A DNA stretch of 64,000 nt, from assembly GCF_005576615.1 (NCBI RefSeq), contig NZ_CP040330.1, forward strand, positions 1,550,001 to 1,614,000. Direction: 5' to 3'. The notes under the pieces are model-generated. The model searched no databases and was not told the origin of the DNA. It saw only the letters and a list, made by a program, of their open reading frames with translations. Shown one piece after another: positions 16,636-24,285 of this stretch (position 1 is the first letter of the stretch; each line of letters starts with the position of its first letter). This stretch comes from Natrinema versiforme (GTDB taxonomy: Archaea; Halobacteriota; Halobacteria; Halobacteriales; Natrialbaceae). Position numbers and translations under genes: made by a program.

Positions 16636-18297
16636 GTGAGTACCGAGACGCCAGAACCGACCGAAACCGAAGCGTTCGAGCGGGTCTGTGAGACGCTCGT
16701 CGAGCGGATTCTCGCCGGCGACGTCGAGCGCGACGAGGTCGAAAAAGCCAAGCTCGAGGCCTGTTCGGAACACTCGGCACCCAAGGTGCCCAAGAACTCC
16801 GAACTGCTGGACTACGCGCCCGAGGAGCACCGCGAGGACCTAGAGACCGTGCTCCAGCGCAAACCGGTCCGGACGGCCTCCGGCGTCTCGCCGGTCGCGA
16901 TCATGACCTCGCCCGAGCGGTGTCCCCACGGCAAGTGTCTCTACTGTCCCGGCGGCCCCGACTCCGAGTTCTCCTCGTCACAAAGCTACACGGGCGAAGA
17001 GCCCGCCGCGGCCCGCGGGGTCCAGAACGACTACGATCCCTACGGGCAGGTCACGCTGCGACTCGAGCAACTGCGCCAGATCGGCCACCCCGTCGACAAG
17101 GTCGAACTGATCCTGATGGGCGGGACGATGACCGCTCGCAGCCACGACTATCAGGAATGGTTCGTCAAGCGCGCCCTCGAGGCGATGAACGACTACGACG
17201 TCGACAAGGAGCCCGAACCGGCACAGGGAGTCAGCTTCGCCGAGGATCCCGAGGAGTACGAGTTCAAATACCTCGAGGATGTCATCGCGGAAAACGAGAC
17301 GGCGGACATCCGCAACATCGGGACGACCTTCGAGACGAAGCCCGACTGGTGTGACCCCGAGCAGATCGACCGGATGCTCGACCTCGGCGGGACGAAAGTC
17401 GAGGTCGGGGTCCAGACGACCTACGAGCGGGTCAACCGCGACATGCACCGCGGTCACGGTGCTCAGGCGTCGATCGAGGCCAACCAGCGGCTGCGGGACT
17501 CGGCCTTTAAGGTCGGCTTCCACATGATGCCCGGCCAGCCCGGCATGAGCAAGGAGATGTGTCTCGAGGACTTCCGCCGGCTCTTCGAACAGGAGCAGTG
17601 GAAGCCCGATTACCTGAAGATCTACCCGACGCTCGTAGTGCGGGGCACCGCGACCTACGACTGGTGGCACAAAGACGAGTACGAACCGCTCTCGAACGAC
17701 GAGGCCGCCGATCTGGTCGCGGAGATCAAGGACATGATCCCCCGGTACACCCGCCTCCAGCGCGTCCAGCGGGACATCCCGGCGGACTTCATCGACGCCG
17801 GCGTCTGGAAGTCGAACCTCCGGCAACTCGCTCGCAAGCGCATGGACGACCACGGCTGGACGTGTGACTGCATCCGCTGTCGCGAGGCCGGGATGCACGA
17901 CGAGGAACCCGACGACATCGAACTCGACGTGATGACCTACGAGGCGTGTGGCGGCACCGAGCACTTCATCTCGTTCGAGGACTTCGAAAAGGACCTGCTG
18001 GTCGGCTTCTGCCGGCTCCGGTTCCCAAACGACCCCGTCCGTCCGGAACTCGAGAACACGGCGCTCGTCCGCGAACTGCACGTCTACGGGTCGGAGGTCA
18101 CAATGGGTGACGAAGGCGAAACGGACCAACACCAGCATCAGGGCTACGGCCGCCGGCTGATGGAACAGGCCGAGGCCCTCGCCGCCGACGCCGGCTACGA
18201 CAAGGTCAGCGTTATCTCCGGTATCGGCGCTCGAGAGTACTACCGGAACAAACTCGGCTACCATCAGGACGGCCCGTACGTCAGCAAGCGCCTATGA
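16636..18297 (+). CDS. elp3: tRNA uridine(34) acetyltransferase Elp3 (radical SAM plus GNAT)
   Basis: A 553-residue protein. GTG 16636 is preferred: a TATA-like CTTATT lies 28 nt upstream (16605-16610) and the sequence before it is not conserved-looking. The radical SAM part (about residues 80-380) carries the cluster cysteines in RCPHGKCLYCPGG. The C-terminal GNAT part contains QGYGRRLMEQAEALA for acetyl-CoA binding and ends in GYHQDGPYVSKRL. Archaeal Elp3 alone makes the carboxymethyl-type modification at the wobble uridine of tRNA. Its TGA abuts a transposon relic, so the terminator region has been altered. Confidence 0.95.
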   Translation: MSTETPEPTETEAFERVCETLVERILAGDVERDEVEKAKLEACSEHSAPKVPKNSELLDYAPEEHREDLETVLQRKPVRTASGVSPVAIMTSPERCPHGKCLYCPGGPDSEFSSSQSYTGEEPAAARGVQNDYDPYGQVTLRLEQLRQIGHPVDKVELILMGGTMTARSHDYQEWFVKRALEAMNDYDVDKEPEPAQGVSFAEDPEEYEFKYLEDVIAENETADIRNIGTTFETKPDWCDPEQIDRMLDLGGTKVEVGVQTTYERVNRDMHRGHGAQASIEANQRLRDSAFKVGFHMMPGQPGMSKEMCLEDFRRLFEQEQWKPDYLKIYPTLVVRGTATYDWWHKDEYEPLSNDEAADLVAEIKDMIPRYTRLQRVQRDIPADFIDAGVWKSNLRQLARKRMDDHGWTCDCIRCREAGMHDEEPDDIELDVMTYEACGGTEHFISFEDFEKDLLVGFCRLRFPNDPVRPELENTALVRELHVYGSEVTMGDEGETDQHQHQGYGRRLMEQAEALAADAGYDKVSVISGIGAREYYRNKLGYHQDGPYVSKRL

Positions 18298-18410
18298 CAT
18301 CCTCCCCGGCGTGAACGCCGGGGTTTCCTCACGCTGGGAGTCTCGGCTATGCCGAGTTGGTTTGAGAGAGCAAGCTCTCTCGTCATCACGAGACGACTTC
18401 GTCGTCTCGA
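18298..18410 (-). other. hairpin-rich right end of an IS200/IS605-family element (possible omega-RNA relic)
   Basis: Directly after the elp3 stop there are four perfect inverted repeats: CCCCGGCGT/ACGCCGGGG (18304-18323), TCGGC/GCCGA (18343-18355), GAGAGAG/CTCTCTC (18364-18381) and CGAGACGAC/GTCGTCTCG (18389-18409). In IS605/IS1341-type elements the right end lies just after tnpB and encodes the structured guide RNA (omega RNA). The tnpB-like remnant ends at 18386 on the same (minus) strand, so position and structure fit. That it is or was an RNA is inferred. Confidence 0.6.
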
Positions 18411-18715
18411 ACGACCACGGAGGCAACTTGCGGGTTCGTGTGCTCCTCGTTGGGACGGGGAGAGTGTGATGACTCTAGCCAATCGTGACTGTCCCACTTG
18501 AGGCACACGGGCCGTGCCATCGGCCGTGCTACCGTTTCGTGCCGTTGACGAGACACCTCGTGTCTCGTTCGCCAATCAGAACTCTCCGAGTTCTGATGAC
18601 GCCTCAGGAACGTCTCGCTCGCGGCGAGGTCCGCGTGGCCTTCGAAGCCGCAGGTACCGAGCCGCCCTCGCGGTGCGGTCGCCGTTTTTCGGCTCGTGCT
18701 GTCGTCCCCCCTCAT
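18386..18715 (-). pseudogene. tnpB: C-terminal remnant of TnpB (IS1341-type) transposon nuclease
   Basis: Only the end of a TnpB protein is recognisable. [18 protein letters not shown] (near 18610-18655) is the C-terminal zinc-finger half with its Cys and the Asp of the third RuvC motif. [15 protein letters not shown] and [15 protein letters not shown] match the usual haloarchaeal TnpB tail. The first 300 or so residues, including the first RuvC motifs, are missing, and upstream of about 18660 the frame no longer resembles TnpB. Two more perfect palindromes (18548-18568 and 18577-18595) lie inside. The fragment cannot encode an active nuclease. Confidence 0.75.
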
Positions 18716-18723
18716 CGACAGTC

Positions 18724-19135
18724 TCGTCGAGTCACTCGCAGCGGACTACTGTGTTATCTCGACAGATCGGCCACAGAAAATTTATAGGGATAGAATCGGT
18801 AATAGCGAATGCCGACGCCCGTCGGCACCGTTGTCAACCTATCCCCCACTCCGACAGCGGCACACCGATTGCCTCTCGCCAGAGCGCGCCGACGCCACCT
18901 ATCGCTCGATCCCCCCGACGCGACACGCTCGGCGCGCTCGACACCCGAACCCTCTTGCCGTCTCTCACCGCGTCGAAGCGGTCGCTCCGTTGCTCGTGAC
19001 CGACCGTTCCGTCACCTCGAGTCGGTCGTGTCGCCCGAATGGCTTGATGATTCCCTCTAGCGCTGGGAGAGAGCACAGCAAGAACGGGTAGTGCCGACTC
19101 CGGCCGCGGAGCGAGTTCGACCCGACGGTTCACGT
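18724..19135. other. gene-free stretch between TnpB relic and ZIP gene
   Basis: About 410 nt with no convincing gene on either strand; short open frames here lack recognisable domains. A TATA-like TTTATAGGG occurs near 18780, but nothing credible follows it. It may be decayed remains of the lost 5' part of the transposon; I cannot show that from the sequence. Confidence 0.4.
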
Positions 19136-19963
19136 TCAGACTGCGAGGACAGTGTCGACGAGTAGCATGGTCGCGAACCCGAGGACGAAGGTCGCCGTCG
19201 CGGTGTCGGCGTAGCCGTGACCGTGGCTCGAGGGGATGAGTTCGCGGAAGACGACGGCGATCATCGCGCCAGCGGCGAAGCCGGCGGCGACGGGGAACAG
19301 CCCGGAGACGAACGCGACCAGCGAGAAGCCGACGGCCGCGGCGATCGGTTCCGGAACGCCGCCCGAGAGGGTGGTGTAGAGGAGGGTCTTGGGGCCGGAG
19401 ACGCCCGCCCGGACCGCAGGGACCGCCATCGCGAACCCGTCGGGGACGTTCTGGACGGCGATCGCCGTCGCGATGGCGACTCCCAGCGCCGTCTCGCCGC
19501 TGGCGAACGCGATGCCGACCGCCAGCCCTTCGGGGACGTTGTGGATGGTGACGGCGCCGCCGACCAGTGCGGCTCGGCGCAGGTCGTCGTCGCGGACGGA
19601 ATCAGTGTCGGACTCCTCCGCGGCCGACGGCAAGTCGCCGGCGGGACCGGATCCCGTTCTCGGGCCTTCGGCGCGTTCCTCGCTGAACAGGAGGTGCAGA
19701 TGCGGAAACGCGGCGTTGGCCGCGAGCAGGAACCCGCCGCCGGCGACGATTCCGACGACGACCTCGAGCGGGGAGCCGAGCTCGAGGCCGGGGAGAACGA
19801 GCGCGAAGACGGCAGCGCCGACCATGATGCCCGCGGCGAGTCCGAGCGAGCCGTCGTAGACGCGGTGACTCACCCGGTCGGAAAACAGGAGCGGCAGCGC
19901 CCCGATCCCGGTCGTACAGCCCGCGATCGCGGCGACGAAGACGACTTCACCGAAGGGTGACAT
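19136..19963 (-). CDS. ZIP family divalent metal transporter
   Basis: A 275-residue membrane protein with about eight helices. ATG 19963 (MSPFGEVVF) is chosen because the 30 residues before it are not membrane-like. The ZIP metal site is clear: HNVPEGLAVGIAFASGE (TM4, His-Asn-x-Pro-Glu-Gly) and QNVPDGFAMAVP (TM5, with Gln and Asp in place of His and Glu). A cytoplasmic loop (about residues 105-140) is acidic and Ser-rich. ZIP proteins import Zn2+, Mn2+ or Fe2+ into the cytoplasm. The changed TM5 motif suggests altered metal preference, as in GufA-like ZIPs. Confidence 0.9.
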   Translation of the reverse strand: MSPFGEVVFVAAIAGCTTGIGALPLLFSDRVSHRVYDGSLGLAAGIMVGAAVFALVLPGLELGSPLEVVVGIVAGGGFLLAANAAFPHLHLLFSEERAEGPRTGSGPAGDLPSAAEESDTDSVRDDDLRRAALVGGAVTIHNVPEGLAVGIAFASGETALGVAIATAIAVQNVPDGFAMAVPAVRAGVSGPKTLLYTTLSGGVPEPIAAAVGFSLVAFVSGLFPVAAGFAAGAMIAVVFRELIPSSHGHGYADTATATFVLGFATMLLVDTVLAV

Positions 19964-20083
19964 ATCGGTTCGGTTCGCCGCCGTCTCGAAAACGTTTGCG
20001 ATCGGGAGACACACTGCCGGCCACAGCGACCGCGAGGCGAGTCGCTCGATCACGACTCGTCTCAGTTCGGGGCCCGCGGCTCG

Positions 20084-20728
20084 TCAGTCGATCGTGACCT
20101 CGAGTTCGAGCAGGCCGAGGTGGGGCGGTGCGCCGCCGCCGTTCGTGCGGAAGTCCTCGGGTGTGGCGTTAACGACGTTGTAGAAATCCGACTGATCGGT
20201 CGGCACCAGCGTACTGCCGTCGTCGCGCTGGAGGAACGCCGGCGTGTCGGTTCCCTCGATGAGGTCGCGTTGCTCCTGCCAGTCCTCGCCGGCGTAGATG
20301 AAGGTGCCGAAGGAGAACCGCCCCGCGGCGAGCGCGTCGTGTTTCGACATGAACATGCCTGCCTCTTCGGCGTTGTACTCCTCGTCGCTCACCCACGCGA
20401 TCGCCGCGACGCCCTCGGACTCGAGGAGGTAGAAGTCCCACGAGAGCGTCGCGTCGAACACCGCCCAGACGCTGCGCGGGCCGACGGTGTGGAGTTCGAC
20501 GCTGAACGCGGGCCGCAGCCGCGAGCCATCCTGTTCCGGGACGAACGTCGCGTCGTAGCCCGGCGATCGGATCCCGCGGTCGTGGTAGACGACGCCGTCC
20601 ATGTCGACGTCCGCCTCGATTCGATCGATGATCCCGCTGACGGTGGCTCCGCCCTGATTCTCGAGGTGCTCGAGGAAGTCGGGGAACTGGGAGACGGTCT
20701 CCCACGGTTGTTCGTCGCCCGCGCTCAT
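20084..20728 (-). CDS. hypothetical haloarchaeal protein
   Basis: A 214-residue acidic soluble protein without signal or membrane segment. It begins MSAGDEQPWETVSQFPDFLEHL and has an aromatic-rich middle (WAVFDATLSWDFYLLES, AGMFMSKHDALAAGRFSFG) that predicts a mixed alpha/beta fold. No catalytic motif or cysteine cluster stands out. It is followed by the ZIP gene on the same strand after 120 nt, so a shared transcript is possible but not supported by overlap. I do not recognise the family. Confidence 0.7.
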   Translation of the reverse strand: MSAGDEQPWETVSQFPDFLEHLENQGGATVSGIIDRIEADVDMDGVVYHDRGIRSPGYDATFVPEQDGSRLRPAFSVELHTVGPRSVWAVFDATLSWDFYLLESEGVAAIAWVSDEEYNAEEAGMFMSKHDALAAGRFSFGTFIYAGEDWQEQRDLIEGTDTPAFLQRDDGSTLVPTDQSDFYNVVNATPEDFRTNGGGAPPHLGLLELEVTID

Positions 20729-21293
20729 ACGGCTCGCCCTCCGCGGGGATCTGGTACTCGGTCTCGGCGTCCGCGACGCGGAGCCGTCCCGGCCGGATCG
20801 TACGTGGTGCCATCGACAGCGTCGTGCATATCCGGTGGTGGGGGACGGCGAGGATTAGGCTTTCCGACCTCCGACAGTGGTCGCTTCTCGAGTCGCCACT
20901 GACGGAATCAATCGATCTTGTGTAGCTATCTGCTTCGGACGACTAATCGCAGTGGAATCGGTGGACACTATGCGTGCATACTGAACGGCACATCTTTTGC
21001 CACGGTTCTTAAAAGACAAACGCAGTAGGGGTGACGCTGCATTGCCCTCACCAGGGACGCAGTGAACGGAACGGGATGATTGTTCGGTGATTCAGTGCAG
21101 GAGCGTTCACGAGATGCTTGGCCGTTCCGATCCACTGCGTGACCTGCCCCGCTCACGTGTGTATCCACTGGGGCAGATCATGATACTGTTAGGGAGTTAC
21201 GTCGATAGCCATTGGGCCGTCCGTTGCAGGCTTGTGTTGATTATCTGGATGGCAATCTGTGGACAAACAGTAGTGCTTGATTCAGCCGTTTAT
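20729..21293. other. 565-nt spacer without a credible gene, start of low-GC island
   Basis: No open frame here looks coding. Base composition falls from this point: runs such as GGTTCTTAAAAG near 21005 and GTTTATTTAAGCG near 21287 are unlike the GC-rich spacers elsewhere. It could hold decayed mobile DNA, since a TnpB relic lies 2 kb upstream and an atypical gene group follows. I see no terminal inverted repeats. Confidence 0.4.
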
Positions 21294-21737
21294 TTAAGCG
21301 CGAGTGGGAGCGTGTTCGGGGGTATCGGCCCTGTTATTGGCGTAGGCATTGTAGAATGAGAGGGCAGCCGTAATCAGTCCGCCGGCGCCGGTGGTTGCCG
21401 CGAGTTCAGCACTCCCCATCTCGATGACCGCTGGCGAGACAAGCGCCCAGAGTCCGAGTAGTGTGGTCAACGAGGCGATGCCGACGCTCGCCACCCGGTC
21501 CCGTGATAGACGGACGAAATTGTAGCCTGCGAGCAGGAAGATTGCCGTGCCGGTGAGGGTATCGTTCCAGATCGCCGCCTCTGTGGCCTCAAACATGAAC
21601 GGATAGGCGACGAGCCCCAGTCCGGCTATGGCGACAATCGCGCTCACCCACTGCATCCTGTCCGTATTGAGGGTGTTGTGGCGACGGTTGGTCTCAGTGG
21701 TGCGATTCGCTTCTGGATCGGTCGGTGTGTCACTCAT
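21294..21737 (-). CDS. SPW-repeat membrane protein
   Basis: A 147-residue protein with four membrane helices. ATG 21737 (MSDTPTDPEANR) is chosen; the frame upstream is not membrane-like. Two related helix pairs are visible: VSAIVAIAGLGLVAYPF followed by IWNDTLTGTAIFLLAGYN, then SLTTLLGLWALVSPAV. This is the SPW repeat (PF03779), in which a Trp-x-x-x-SerPro/TyrPro unit recurs. Function unknown. A second family member occurs at 51697-52224. Codon use is more AT-rich than in that paralogue, suggesting separate acquisition. Confidence 0.8.
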   Translation of the reverse strand: MSDTPTDPEANRTTETNRRHNTLNTDRMQWVSAIVAIAGLGLVAYPFMFEATEAAIWNDTLTGTAIFLLAGYNFVRLSRDRVASVGIASLTTLLGLWALVSPAVIEMGSAELAATTGAGGLITAALSFYNAYANNRADTPEHAPTRA

Positions 21738-21866
21738 AGTGGCCTCTACAACTCGTGAATCGGCTGGCAAGCAAAGGGGGCAGTGGCTGCGCTCGCCGGG
21801 ACCGTCCGCTAGTCGGTCGTGCCTGCTGATCAGTTCTTGCACTAGACGTGTGTATATACTGCGAGA

Positions 21867-22484
21867 CTACTCAGATTTTGTTGACATCCAGGGTTTATTT
21901 CCGTACTCTCTGGCTGTGATGGTTCCCTCATTGTACGCTTCCGCCCACTCTATGAGGACGTGAAAGGTGGCAAACGACTGCTGAGATTCGTCGAGAACTG
22001 TCGCCTCAAGAAGTTCTGTATCGTACCCCGTGTTAGTGAGCGACGCGTAGCCGCCGGCGATTACTCCGACCGCGTCAAGTGACCCAGTTTCGGTGCGAGC
22101 CGGTTGCACAAACTCTAGTTCGAGTACTTTCCCCTCGCCGTGTGGTTCGTTTTCGATCACCTCAACATCCTCGCGCTCGATCTCTAACTTCTCCTCGATG
22201 ATTTTCTCTGTCTCGGAGAGGTCCTCGACAAGAATCTCCTGTTCATCAAGGAATGTCTCCAATCCGCTGACGTTCTCAATTTCGGCATTTTCGGCCCGTA
22301 ACACACCCTCCTCGACAACATCCAACTGCTGGTGGACCGGCAGTTCGAGTTCCTCAACGTTCACGTCGTCAAGAAACGGGGGTCTTGTTTCCGCTTCCTC
22401 GAGCGTCTCTTCAGTACAACCACTCACTGCGACGACTGCCGTGATACCGATCCCGCCACGTTTCAGCAATGTGCGTCGGTTCAT
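21867..22484 (-). CDS. Tat-exported lipoprotein, unknown function
   Basis: A 205-residue protein. The N-terminus has a twin-arginine motif (NRRTLLKR), a hydrophobic core and lipobox VSGC, so it should be exported folded and lipid-anchored outside the membrane. This Tat-lipobox combination is common in haloarchaea. The mature part is very acidic (residues 50-130, rich in Glu, with coiled-coil-like LSETEKIIEEKLEIERE). No known domain is recognised. It is divergent from the Na+/H+ exchanger gene and lies in the same low-GC island. Confidence 0.8.
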   Translation of the reverse strand: MNRRTLLKRGGIGITAVVAVSGCTEETLEEAETRPPFLDDVNVEELELPVHQQLDVVEEGVLRAENAEIENVSGLETFLDEQEILVEDLSETEKIIEEKLEIEREDVEVIENEPHGEGKVLELEFVQPARTETGSLDAVGVIAGGYASLTNTGYDTELLEATVLDESQQSFATFHVLIEWAEAYNEGTITAREYGNKPWMSTKSE

Positions 22485-22642
22485 AAATAGAGAATTAGGG
22501 CATATAGTTCACTGGTAGAACGTATCTATACGAACAGGGCTGAAAACGGTTCTCCCCGCAGGTGCGTGCCTTGTCGGGAACGGTCATGTTACGTAATTTG
22601 CAACGCCAATCCCTTTTGAGACGGCTCAAATACCAATTCTCG

Positions 22643-23953
22643 ATGGCCTTCGAAGTCTTCCAGTTGTACGATCTATTGCTTATACTCATTGGGGTTGCCG
22701 TCCTCGGAATAGCGATTCTACCGCGGTTTATCGCGGAATTGCCAATGACAGATCCGCTCTTCTACATCCTGTTCGGGTTCATACTCTTCTCGTTGCCCCT
22801 CGGCATACCTGCACCCGACCCGCTTGCGCAGGGCCACATGACTGAACGACTGACTGAAATCGGCGTCATCATCGCGCTGATGACTGTCGGCTTGAAAATT
22901 GATCGACCGCCTGGACTACGATCGTGGGAGAGCGCATGGCGACTGCTCGGGATCACGATGCCGCTGACCATCGGTCTGGCGGCGCTCGTCGGCTGGTGGG
23001 TCGGACTTGCGATTCCGACCGCGATGCTTCTCGGCGCCGTGATCGCGCCGACTGATCCCGTGCTCGCCTCGGAAGTACAGGTCGAAGGGCCAGGAGGAAG
23101 CACCGAAGAGGAACCGAAAGAAGGTGCGGCTGGCAGAGAGGACGAAGTTCGCTACGCGCTCTCAGCCGAGTCGGGGCTCAATGACGGGTTTGCATTCCCG
23201 TTCACGAACCTGGCGATCGCAATGGCACTCGTCGGCGTTGCCCCCGCCAACTGGATCGGCGAGTGGATACTCGTTGACGTACTATTCAGAATCGTCGTTG
23301 GAGTCGGCGGCGGACTGGTCTTCGGCTACCTGCTGGCGAGATTGGTGTTCATCAAGCCGGTCGAGGACCCCCTCCCGAAGGCAATGCTTGGGCTCGAGGC
23401 GCTGGGCGGGACCTTCGCCGTCTACGGACTGATTGAGTTCCTCGGCGGATACGGCTTCATCGGCGTCTTCATCGCCGCGACGGTACTTCGGGACTATGAA
23501 CGTCGCCACGCGTTCTACGAACCGATGCATGACCTCTCCGAGAAGTCCGAACAGTTGCTCCAGATCACGATCATGACGCTCTTCGGCGGCGCGATCGCTG
23601 GCGGGTTGCTGGCACCGCTGACACTCGAGCTGTTCCTCGCCGCAGTGGCGATCGTGTTCATCGTTCGGCCTGTCTCGGGGATCGTGGGCTTGCTCGGCTT
23701 CGACCGAAGCTGGAGTGAACGATTGGCGATTTCGTTCTTCGGATTGCGCGGAATCGGGACGTTTTACTACCTCGCATACGGCCTCAATCAGGCACCCTTC
23801 GCAGATCCAGACGTTATCTGGGCACTCGCTGGAACCACAATTCTGATCTCAGGCATTGTGCTTGGAATCTCAGCAACACCGATCATTGAAAAGACCCTTG
23901 GAGAAGAAAGTCCAGAACTTGGAGAAACGATTGGAGAAGAAGGTTCGAGTTGA
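22643..23953 (+). CDS. Na+/H+ exchanger (CPA1/NhaP-like)
   Basis: A 436-residue membrane protein with about 12 helices. ATG 22643 (MAFEVFQLYDLLLIL) places the first helix at the start; the upstream 27 residues of open frame are unrelated. Family motifs: GAVIAPTDPVLASEV (helix 5-like), the ND pair in SAESGLNDGFAFPF that binds Na+/H+ in CPA1 antiporters, and FFGLRGIGTFYYL near the end. A charged cytoplasmic loop (about residues 150-170, EEEPKEGAAGRED) precedes the ND helix. It exports Na+ in exchange for H+. GC content is lower than in the mrp genes, suggesting transfer. Confidence 0.92.
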   Translation: MAFEVFQLYDLLLILIGVAVLGIAILPRFIAELPMTDPLFYILFGFILFSLPLGIPAPDPLAQGHMTERLTEIGVIIALMTVGLKIDRPPGLRSWESAWRLLGITMPLTIGLAALVGWWVGLAIPTAMLLGAVIAPTDPVLASEVQVEGPGGSTEEEPKEGAAGREDEVRYALSAESGLNDGFAFPFTNLAIAMALVGVAPANWIGEWILVDVLFRIVVGVGGGLVFGYLLARLVFIKPVEDPLPKAMLGLEALGGTFAVYGLIEFLGGYGFIGVFIAATVLRDYERRHAFYEPMHDLSEKSEQLLQITIMTLFGGAIAGGLLAPLTLELFLAAVAIVFIVRPVSGIVGLLGFDRSWSERLAISFFGLRGIGTFYYLAYGLNQAPFADPDVIWALAGTTILISGIVLGISATPIIEKTLGEESPELGETIGEEGSS

Positions 23954-24285
23954 AAGAGTGCAGCAGAAATTCGCCTTCGAAATAGGATTTGGAAATACAT
24001 TCCTCTCCTGTATTGAATGGCAACTACGTGTGCGCAAGTACCTTTTTCCGCCTCGGGTTCGTTCGCTGTGCTCACTCACCTCTCGGCGCAAAAATCTACG
24101 CTAAAAAGGCCGCTCACTCCCTTCGGTCGCTCGCGGGTGCAGCGCTTGCGTTTCGACCGCAGCGGTAACGCCTCCGCCTGTACTTACCGCTGGGTACGTT
24201 CCTCCCTCAGCACACGGTCAGATTGGAATCTGGGCGCTGGCGTCGGAGCGACACGTCTTTTTGACCGGGACGGGCAATTTCGGGT
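23954..24285. other. 332-nt spacer before rqcH
   Basis: No gene recognised. The first part is AT-rich with Glu/Lys-coding-like repeats left from the exchanger end. Around 24100-24150 there is a GC-rich imperfectly symmetric motif (CGCTCACTCCCTTCGGTCGCT), a type common between haloarchaeal genes. A TATA-like CTTTTTGA near 24257 lies about 27 nt before the rqcH ATG and is its probable promoter. Confidence 0.45.

Noticed and set aside
18834-19133. Minus-strand open frame of 99 codons before the ZIP gene
   Set aside because: Arg/Ala-rich product without domain and overlapping open frames on the other strand; likely chance.
20968-21168. Short minus-strand open frame as a gene in the low-GC spacer
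   Set aside because: 66 codons with mixed composition, no domain, no promoter at a sensible distance.
22500-22575. tRNA-like stretch GTTCACTGGTAGAAC between the lipoprotein and exchanger genes
   Set aside because: Only the D-arm-like motif fits. No acceptor stem, anticodon stem or T-arm GGTTCGAAT can be formed around it.
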